From NCBI RefSeq assembly GCF_005239225.2, contig NC_133302.1, forward strand, positions 2,976,001 through 3,040,000: a DNA stretch of 64,000 bases, read 5' to 3'. Shown in pieces: positions 56,270-64,000 of this stretch. The number at the start of each line of letters is the position of its first letter. Within the stretch, counting starts at the first letter, position 1. This stretch comes from Populus alba (taxonomy: Eukaryota > Streptophyta > Magnoliopsida > Malpighiales > Salicaceae). The position numbers and the translations under genes are program-made. The notes under the pieces were generated by a model. The model had not been told where the DNA came from and made no database searches. It saw nothing but the letters and a program-made list of their open reading frames with translations.

Positions 56270-57260
56270 ACACTATGAATTGATACAGTTTTTTCTCACA
56301 AAACATTATGGATTGATTTTTTTTTTCCAGTTTCTTTTGTGTTTTTATTTTTTTGTAATATTTTTTTTTCAAAATTATCTTCGTCGATTTTTTTTTTTAA
56401 TATTGAGTTGGTTAGAATTTAACTTTGTAATACAACTTAATCATGTGGGGAAAGAATTGTAGCTTTCTTTACAAAACTTTGTGGATTGCTACAGTGTCTC
56501 TCCACATGGTTTTTTTTCTTATAATTTTTTTAAAATTATCTTTGTCAATTTTATTTTTTTAATATTGAGCTGTTTGAAAATTACAATTACAAGTCATTAC
56601 AAATAAAGTTAAATAATGTGGGGAAGCACTGTAGCTTTCATAACAAAACACTGTGAATTGCTACAGTATTTCCAACATGATTTTTTTTCTTTTTTTTATT
56701 TTTTTTGTCTAAAATTGTCTTTGTTGATTTTTTTTAAAATATTGAGCTGATTAAGAATTTAGCTTTGTAATTTAATTTATTTAAAACACTATGAATTGTT
56801 GCAGTGTTTTTCCATATGATATTTTTTATGATTTTTTCCAAAATTATCTTTGTCAATTTTTTTTTAAATATTGAGTTGGTTAAAAATTATAATTACAATA
56901 AAGCTAAATCATATGGGAAAAGCGTTGTAGTTTTTTCTCACAAAACACTATGGATTGCTACAGTATTTCTCTAAATGGTTTTTTATTTTATTTTATTAGA
57001 AAAAGTACTGTAGTTTTCCTCATAAAATATTGTCAATTGCTACGTACAATGTTTTTTTCTCATGGGTTTTTTTTTCCTTCCAAAATTATCTTTGTTTCGT
57101 TTTGTTTAAAATTAAGTTGATAGAGAATTTAACTTTGTAATTTTTTTTGCTTTTTATTAACAGAAAAGCTAAATCATGTGGCGAAGGCACTGTATATTTC
57201 TTCATAAGACACTGTGGATTACTACAAATTATTTTGTTCAGTCTCTAAGTTTTTTATCAC
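56270..57260. repeat. Degenerate tandem array, roughly 140-180-bp units
   Basis: A unit containing 'aaacactgtggattgctaca', a 'ccacatg' then T-run segment, 'aaaattatctttgtcgattt', 'aatattgagttggttaaga' and 'atcatgtggggaaa' recurs about six times. 'attgctacagt'-type anchors lie near 56311, 56485, 56657, 56795, 56954, 57036 and 57217. Spacing varies through deletions. It ends shortly before 'accgcggcaacgcgcggac' (about 57380), a motif I associate with the borders of plant repeats of unknown class. Confidence 0.65.
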
Positions 57261-57409
57261 CAACACAACCTCTTGTTTTCCGTCATGAAATATTTGCTCC
57301 ATCGTATTTTTAGTTTCTATTACTTATCTAGCACTGGTTCACAATTATAAACATTATTAAGTGTATTTATTTTATAAGACCGCGGCAACGCGCGGACATG
57401 TCATCTCGT

Positions 57410-57710
57410 CAGCTTTATAGAGCAATAAGGATATTCTTTTATAAATTAACATTTACTTTTAACACATTGAGGATGGTCAATCTAAAATTTGATTAAAGGA
57501 CTTACTTTCTTAAATTATACCAAAATTAATCCATAGATATTATTTTTATTATAATAAAAACCTAAGAGGGTGGAGGCCTTTTCTAATTAATATAGATAAG
57601 CAAAGTGACAGTGCAAACAGTATACAACATTTGTTTCAAGTCCCAGCCCAGATTGGCTCAGAATACAAACTATGTTACAGAGGCCAATTCTTGGATCCTT
57701 GATTTTGCTA
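57410..57710 (+). repeat. Spacer block C, copy 2
   Basis: This is the duplicate of 51160-51425. It carries an extra piece of about 40 bases, around 'gtggaggccttttctaatta', near 57570. Confidence 0.75.
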
Positions 57711-57826
57711 AAATTCGATTGATAACTAAAAACTGATCTTCTTCGGTAATAGTGTTTTGTTTTTTTTTGCTTTTTTTGTTTTGTTTTTTTTCTTTATAAT
57801 TATTTTTTTTTTGTTTGATTTAGTTC

Positions 57827-57828
<2 letters not shown>

Positions 57829-57881
<53 letters not shown>
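57829..57881. repeat. (TA)n microsatellite
   Basis: About 26 uninterrupted TA units, the longest simple repeat in the window. Confidence 0.95.
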
Positions 57882-57884
<3 letters not shown>

Positions 57885-57885
<1 letters not shown>

Positions 57886-58639
57886 TCACACTTCTATAAC
57901 ACGGATTTCAGGTTTGACAAGTTATCCCAGTTGATTTAGATTTTGTTTTTTTTAATTAGTTTTTTTTTTCTTTTAATTTTTATTTTTTAATATCAATTTG
58001 ATTGAGAATTAAATTTTATAATTTATTTTATTTATTTTTCATTAGAATATTATGATAGGAATAATGCTTTCTTTTTGCTTTTTCTCTTTGTTTTTTCGTA
58101 CTGGACAGACAAACCAAACAACCAAGCAAATTTTCATTTTTCTTCCTGCAGATTCTTTGCAAAGTTTCCACAACAACTGGATCCACGCGTTAACATTATT
58201 TATTGAGGCCGAAAAGGTTATTGCTATTGTTGATCAATGTACCAAAAACACAATATAAAATGAAACAAAGATTTTGATTCCCCTCCATTCTTGTTTTCTC
58301 TTGAACCACGCGTTCTTCTTTTCTGTGTATCATGTTAAGGGTAATAAAAAAAAGAAGAAAATGAACAGAGGATCGAGATTAGCGATGATTTCAATTATCT
58401 GATAATTACACAAAACCTTCTCTTTTATTGAAAAAATAAAAATAAAATTCGGTGGCCAAAACGAAAATAGGTAAAGACCAAAGAACCCCTGGCCTCATGG
58501 TTTAATTTTTTCCCACTTAAAAATAAATACGTAATTTTATTATAGCAATGTATAATTAATTGTGTCTGGTACCCTAGTAAAACTTCACTCCCGATTTAGA
58601 GTTTTTGTTGATAGATCCAGAGATTGGTTTTGAAAAGCT
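57885..58639. other. Spacer with partial unit A
   Basis: 58140-58320 is a partial unit A ('gattctttgcaaagtttcca', 'gcgttaacattatttattga'). 58624-58660 resembles 40655-40690 ('gaaaagcaatgaagactgct'). No gene is seen. The latter marks the truncated end of the TNL pseudogene. Confidence 0.5.
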
Positions 58640-60957
58640 ATGAAGACTGCTTCTCTCTAAAAACATTCAGACTTCTCTCTAAAAGCTTTCCTTGGATATC
58701 TTGGTTTGGAATTCTGCTCAAGTTGTCAATTTCACTTTCCCATCTATCTTTGTTTTCCCTGTACAGAAGTGCTCCTATAACCTTAAGAGCTAAAGGAAGT
58801 CCTCCACAGTAATCAACGGCTTTCTTCGAAAGCTCAATATAATCTTCTGCTGGCTTGGTGTCCTTAAAGGCATGCCAGCTGAAAAGCTGAAGGGCCTCAT
58901 CTGGTTCCAATTCTTTGATCTGAAATGTTTGATCTGCTTCACCAAGTAAACTTGAATATCTTGTTGTAATAATTACTCTACTTCTGGGACCAAACCAACT
59001 TCGATCTCCCATCAATGCATTTAGCTGGTCCAGATGAGCCAAATCATCAGCAACAACAAGAACTCTTTTGCGACGAAGTCGATCTTTGATCATAACCTTT
59101 CCTCTATCAACACAATCAAAGTTTGCAACATCCTGTTTTAAAATATCGCGAAGAAGTTGCTTTTGTAAAGGAACAAGACCATTGAATTGTTTTGATGTTT
59201 CATTGATATTCGAAAGAAAGCAGCTTCCCTCGAATCTATAGCAGAGTTGATTAAGAGTGTGTTTGGTATTGTGGTAGCTGTTGTGGTTGTGGTTTTAAAA
59301 AAGTTGTTTTATAAAAAGTACTTTTAGTTGAGGTTGGTTTGAAAAAATAGATGTTTGGTTAAAACTCTGGTTAAAATTGAGGTTGAAAAAATAATAATTT
59401 AATATGTTTGTTTAAAATAATACTTTTCAAATTGAGGTTATAAAATAATTAATATATATATATATATATATTAATATTGATGATTTTTAATTTAAATATT
59501 GTAGATTTAATTACTATTATTACATCATGAAATAAATAATATTGATATCAAATATTTTTTATTATTCCATGAAATTATGTGTAATTTCATAACGTATGAA
59601 ATCTATCAAATAAAGACTACATTTTCCAAGATTTCTTAAGCACGCAGTAAAATGTTATCAAGAATAAAATTAAGGTTGTGATCAAATTCTGCAAATGCTA
59701 TGTTATTAAACGATTTTTTTTTAATTTTTTAAATAAAACACAATTAAAAAAAAAAAAAAATTTAACTGAACCAGAGCCGATTCAATACATTTATTTTCAG
59801 ACCCGGCCGGCTAGAACATTGGAGTTCAACTCCACTGTTCACGTGAGCAGTGGAGTTGAACTCCACTGTCAGCTCCATTGTCAACTTTAATTAAGTGAAA
59901 AGTGGAGTAAACAGTGGAGTTTACTCCACTGTTCACTTAATTAAAGTGAACAATGGAGAGTTTTATTAACTGTACAGGAACACAGCAGGAAAAAGCATGA
60001 AAAAATTACTTTAGCTTAACCTACGGTGAAAACTCAATTTTGGTGGTCCCCACAAGCCAAACCACAGCCACAACTTATAACCAAACACTGAATTATTGAG
60101 TTTGAAAAAAAAAGCAGCAGCTGCCGCGTTGCCAAACGGACTCTAAATACAACTTTTGCTATAGTTGTCTTTCCTATTCCTGGCATCCCATGGATGCCCA
60201 CAATGCATACATCATCTGTTGCAGTACTTAGAAAGTCATAAATATTGCGAGCAAGCCGATCCATACCTACGAGGTGCTCAGGAACATATAAGTACTTGGG
60301 TTCTAATTTATTCAACACATCCTTGATAATCTCTTTGATAAATTTTGCTTCATGCCTGCTCATAGACAAAAGCAAGTCATTGATAGCGAGTCAATTAAGT
60401 ATTTTATTGTTTCACATTGAAAAATGTAAAGTATATTGACTCCATAAATTTGGAAAAAAGACATACCCATTTGCCATATCATTGAGATTCCATCCAGATA
60501 GATTTTCAGCCTCCTCAAGAGCTTTTCTCCACTCCTTCACCAACTTCTCTTCAAAACGCTCTTCATGTTTAACAAATGCTTCTGCCAAACTGCCATTCTG
60601 TTTTCTCACATATGAAGGATCAGTGTCATAGAATATAGGAAGAACAATCTGACCGGTTTTCCTATTTTTGCACTTAAGAATCTCTACAAGTTCATTGAGA
60701 CACCATCTAGAAGAAGCATATCCTTTTGAGAAGACAACTATGGATATCTTTGATTCTCGAATTGCCTTGAGAAGATGCTCGGAGATTTCTTCTCCTCTAG
60801 GAAGTTCATCATCATCTCGAAAAGTGTGGATTCTTGCTTGATCTAAGGCAGCATATAGATGATCAGTAAACATCTTGCGAGTATCTTCTCCTCTAAAACT
60901 CAAGAACACATCATAGGCCCCTTCTGGTATAGAACGAGAAGACTCTGGCTCTGCATC
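58640..60957 (-). pseudogene. TNL pseudogene, truncated and split by a TIR element
   Basis: This is a close relative of the 44465-48443 gene in the same orientation. The TIR exon (about 60957-60467) runs AEPESSRSIPEG to NDMANG intact, with WCLNEL and the same donor. The NB-ARC exon starts at 60355 (HEAKFIKEIIKD), contains GMPGIGKTT, and is interrupted after AKVVF by the Harbinger-type element (59255-60143). It resumes at 59251 and continues through VLVVADDLAHLDQLNAL and GGLPLAL to IQGK near 58680, where homology ends before the MHD region. All LRR exons are missing. The gene's ATG is also replaced: the codon before AEPESS is GAT, and the frame runs on upstream into unrelated sequence (to 61053). 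It cannot encode a full receptor. A TIR-only product is conceivable but unsupported. Confidence 0.92.
59255..60143. mobile_element. PIF/Harbinger-like TIR element inserted in TNL pseudogene
   Basis: The left end is GAGTGTGTTTGGTATTGTGG. The right end, reverse-complemented, is GAGTCCGTTTGGCAACGCGG: imperfect terminal inverted repeats of the GTTTGG type. TAA flanks both ends (59252-59254, 60144-60146). The intact gene reads GATTAAATAC at the matching site, so the 3-bp duplication is verified against an empty-site relative. Length is 889 bp with no transposase. It contains two strong internal hairpins: 17-base perfect arms (59821-59837/59848-59864), and 40-base arms with about three mismatches around a 6-base loop (59873-59912/59919-59958). 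Confidence 0.88.
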
Positions 60958-61154
60958 TCGAAAAGTTTGGTGACTAGAACCAAAATAGGTAAAGATCTCA
61001 AGGACCAAGGTCATTGTGAATTGCATTAGCTGCCAAAACATTTCCCATGGCAATAATCTTCGGAAACATACATTAAAGAAATAAGTGCTTTCCCTGAAAA
61101 TGAAACAACATGGTCAATACTATTCTCGTCGAAAATAATCTCCTTCCGAGTTCT

Positions 61155-61340
61155 GCAGATTAACACCCTTCCCTTGCTGCTGTCAAATCTGTAAAAGTGC
61201 TTTTAGCATTATCAATTCCAATCAAACAGCCATAACGAGCTATAACTGCGTGAAAATCATCTTTTGCCCAGAATGATAGAGATCAACCCAACAAAAGCTA
61301 TCAACAGCAATATCAGCTTTATAGCGCCAGTAAAGATGAA
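61155..61340 (-). repeat. Duplicated coding-like fragment B, copy 2
   Basis: It is nearly identical to 50985-51172. The minus strand reads WAKDDFHAVIARYG, then the rest of the short peptide to REGC and a stop. It lies just upstream of the TNL pseudogene, as copy 1 lies upstream of the intact TNL, so it travelled with the TNL duplication. Confidence 0.6.
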
Positions 61341-61616
61341 ATAAGAGTTTATTAACCAAACCTCGATCAAAAAAACTTTATAGCGCCAATATAGCATATT
61401 TCTTTTTTATCTTCTTTTTTTCAAATTTCTGCAAGGAAAAAAAAGCAAGGAAATTTCTCAAGCGCGTATTGGTAAATATTGAGCAGCAATCAAATTTTTT
61501 AGCCACATGTTGATCGATATTGAGCTGGAATTTGGAGTGGTAATTTTAAGGTAGTTGCTGATGGCGTATAATTAAAAAAAAATTCATTTGTTTTATTGTT
61601 TTATTGAGATGAAATA

Positions 61617-64000
61617 AGACTTGTTGCTTGCGCCTATTATTGTTTTATTACAGCCATCACATGATTTCTTAAGAAGCTATGGAGATGGAAGTTATACTTT
61701 AAATGCTCTGTTGTGAACTACTATTAAGCAGACTGTTGCTGCTGCATGGTCTCTGTGCTTGTGTGTGGAAGTGTGGTCCTAAATCCTAGTGCTCTCAGTG
61801 CCAAGTCTGCAGTATTTTAGTTCTCTTGGAAGAATTTTGGACAAATCACCCTACACTGTTCTCTTAATAAATGTGCTCACGATCTTGGCTTATTTTTGCA
61901 CACATTTACACATTGTCAGTAAGTAGCAAATGCCACTATTGATTTTTAACATATCAATGTGGCTCATCTTGAAACAGGTTAGTCATCACCCAATGGTTGT
62001 TGCCTGCCATTGTGAGGGTCGAGGCTGGAGATTTTGGGGTGAAAGTGATTTAAAAAGTAAATTTTGGGGTCGTTCAATTCAACTTGATCCTGTTGGCACC
62101 TTAACACTAGAGTTTGATGATGGAGAAATTTTCCAGTGGAGTAAGGTTTGTTTTGGCATTTTACAGCCCTTACCATTCTCTATAAGATTCCTGCTAAGCT
62201 GTCTTTCTCTTATCAGGTGACAACATCCATTTACAACCTCATTTTAGGGAAACTATACTGTGATCATTATGGTACAATGAAGATACAGGGGAATCAGAAA
62301 TACGCCTGCAAGCTAAAATTCAAAGAGCAGTCAGTCATTGACAGGAATCCCCACCAGGTTCCAATATCCCCATTTCCATATTTTTCATCAAAGTAAATGA
62401 TCCATCTTGAATTGCATTTTAATAAAGCAACTAATGTGTAGTCATTGTACTACTGAAGCACTTGACTGCTTGAAAGAATAGTGACGCTAGTGTTCCTGGA
62501 ATATATTGGGAGTTTCTATCCTCGAAGATTTATTAGAAAATATCTCTTTTTATAAAAATTTCTTTTTCCAGGTCCACTTAAGGTCCACATCATGCTGTAT
62601 AATATTTCGCTTATGTTTTGTCTCCAAAGTCTCTTTTGCTTTTTAAGTTTGTTAAACTTGTATCCTACAGGCTAAGTTTTTTGTTTTAATGATAGTTTGA
62701 TTCCTGGCTTATTCTTTTCTGTTGGTTGTGTAGTCAAATTTGGATACCCGTGCACATTACTTTAGAGGTTCTGCCCTTTCATGCAACAATTTCTTTAATG
62801 ATATTAAGCTTGCTTGGTGAAAAATCATTTGACCATTAGCTTGTCACCCATAAGACTATCAATATTTGTCTGTTGATGTTTTCCCTCATATCAGGTTCTC
62901 ATTGCATTATCTCATTTTGTGAATGAATCATGATTAGGCATTACCATTAATTGCAGCAATGCTATTTGTTCTCTAGGTACTAGGTGGTGTTCAAGATATC
63001 AATGGTAAAACAGTTGCAAGTTTATTTGGCAAATGGGATGATAGCATGCACTATAAAATTAATGGTGATTCAAGGAATGCAAACGGATCAGAGCCCCATT
63101 TGCTCTGGAAGCGGAGCAAACCATCAAAGCATCTGACCAGATATAATCTAACACGCTTTGCTATAACTCTGAATGAGCTCACACCGGAGCTTAAGGTTGG
63201 TGAAAGATTTGAATATGATAAATATCTTTCTTTACAAGAAATGCCACTCACTGCTCCTCTGCAGTAGAGAACAAGGTATCCATTCGTAGCTGCTGACATT
63301 AAATTTATACGCAGGAGAAACTGTCATCAACAGACTCCAGGCTGAGACCTGATCAGAGATGCTTGGAAAATGGAGAGTATACAAAGGCCAATGAAGAGAA
63401 GTTACGACTAGAGCAGAGGCAACGACAGGTACATACATGCATCAAGGAGTGATCTTGCTGTATTTACACCAATGCATTTGTACACACACTTGCACAACAC
63501 TTCTACTGACTACTGTTTATGAAATGTAGTAAATTAGAGGAGAATAAGAATTCTTTTCAACAATCACAGGCACGGAAGATGCAAGAGAGAGGCTGGAAGC
63601 CTCGGTGGTTTGTGAAGGAGAAAGGTGGTGAAACTTATAGCTATATTGGTGGTTACTGGGAAGCCAAGGAAAGGGGCAACTGGGAATCATGTCCTGATAT
63701 CTTTGGCCAAGTATCCACTGATCAAAATTTTGACTAGCAGCATAATCTGCACCTTTCTTTTCTTTTGATTTACACAATTCTTTATTTCCTCTTTCCTGAA
63801 TATATTCAAAGAGAAAAATAAATTTGTTTCAAAGGAAAAAAGAAAAAAAAAATTGTTTCCAGAAGTACTGCAAGAATCAACTGGCATTTACAGTATACAA
63901 CAACAATGTAATGATGGTTCTGCGTACCCTAGAAATACATCTAGTTCTTGTCTGAGTCTGGATCGAAATATTTAGCTCATCTAGGATGAGAGTTTAATTT
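61617..64000 (+). pseudogene. 5'-truncated duplicate of the ORP gene (exons 6-10)
   Basis: Homology to the ORP gene begins inside its intron 4 (31397) and runs to the right edge of the window. Retained exons: 61978-62145, 62217-62357, 62977-63195, 63315-63428 and 63570-63737, equal in length to exons 6-10 of the parent with intact frames and splice sites. Exon 5 is absent: the copy jumps from the end of intron 4 to late intron 5 at 'cttatttttgcacacattta', removing about 285 bp. Exons 1-4, with the PH domain, promoter and start codon, are missing. Differences are few single-base changes (for example K to I after GGVQD, R to H in MHYKING), so the copy is recent. Introns are retained, so it arose by DNA duplication and not via RNA. 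Confidence 0.92.

Noticed and set aside
57829..57881. Functional TATA element or matrix-attachment site.
   Set aside because: It is a plain (TA)n microsatellite without gene context.
61978..63737. A second functional ORP gene.
   Set aside because: It has no promoter, no start codon, and no exons 1-5. Intact 3' exons reflect recent duplication.

Overview
This is a 64 kb stretch of plant nuclear DNA, AT-rich and repeat-laden, with one 500-base assembly gap. It is most likely from a poplar or close relative (Populus, Salicaceae). A TIR-NBS-LRR gene points to a dicot. Its NB-ARC/LRR wording is what I associate with poplar TNLs, and terpene synthase and flavonol synthase genes fit a woody dicot. 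The species call is from recognition, not from a search.

Three intact protein genes are supported: a three-exon flavonol synthase (21580-24440, +), a ten-exon oxysterol-binding-protein-related lipid-transfer protein with PH and ORD domains (28869-33829, +), and a five-exon TIR-NBS-LRR resistance gene (44465-48443, -). There is one tRNA-Gly(UCC) gene (27269-27340, -). Four gene relics accompany them: a terpene synthase pseudogene (13649-15759), a MORN-type PIP5K pseudogene (about 38436-41630), a second TNL truncated and interrupted by a Harbinger-type element (58640-60957, -), and a 5'-truncated copy of the ORP gene running off the right edge (61617-64000, +).

Layout. 1-18 kb: transposons and decayed terpene synthase duplications. 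A solo LTR (503-4949) carries a second solo LTR of the same family in inverted orientation (876-2899). A third solo LTR lies at 9722-11551. All three have TG..CA ends and exact 5-bp target duplications. Five copies of a terpene-synthase promoter plus first-exon module are scattered between them. 18-28 kb: assembly gap, a 990-bp hAT-type element with an exact 8-bp duplication, the flavonol synthase and the tRNA. 28-42 kb: ORP gene, a tRNA-derived SINE with 16-bp duplications, the PIP5K relic. 42-64 kb: TNL gene, then a 10-kb spacer of repeatedly duplicated non-coding blocks, old LTR remnants and a degenerate tandem array, then the TNL and ORP pseudogene copies.

The genes do not form a pathway or operon. 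The common theme is local duplication and decay of defence and secondary-metabolism genes (TPS, TNL), with transposons recording the order of events. I found no previously undescribed molecular system. The most informative signals are the nested inverted solo LTRs, the multiplied TPS promoter/exon-1 module, the Harbinger element with a long internal hairpin inside the TNL relic, and the ORP partial duplication lacking exactly one in-frame exon.
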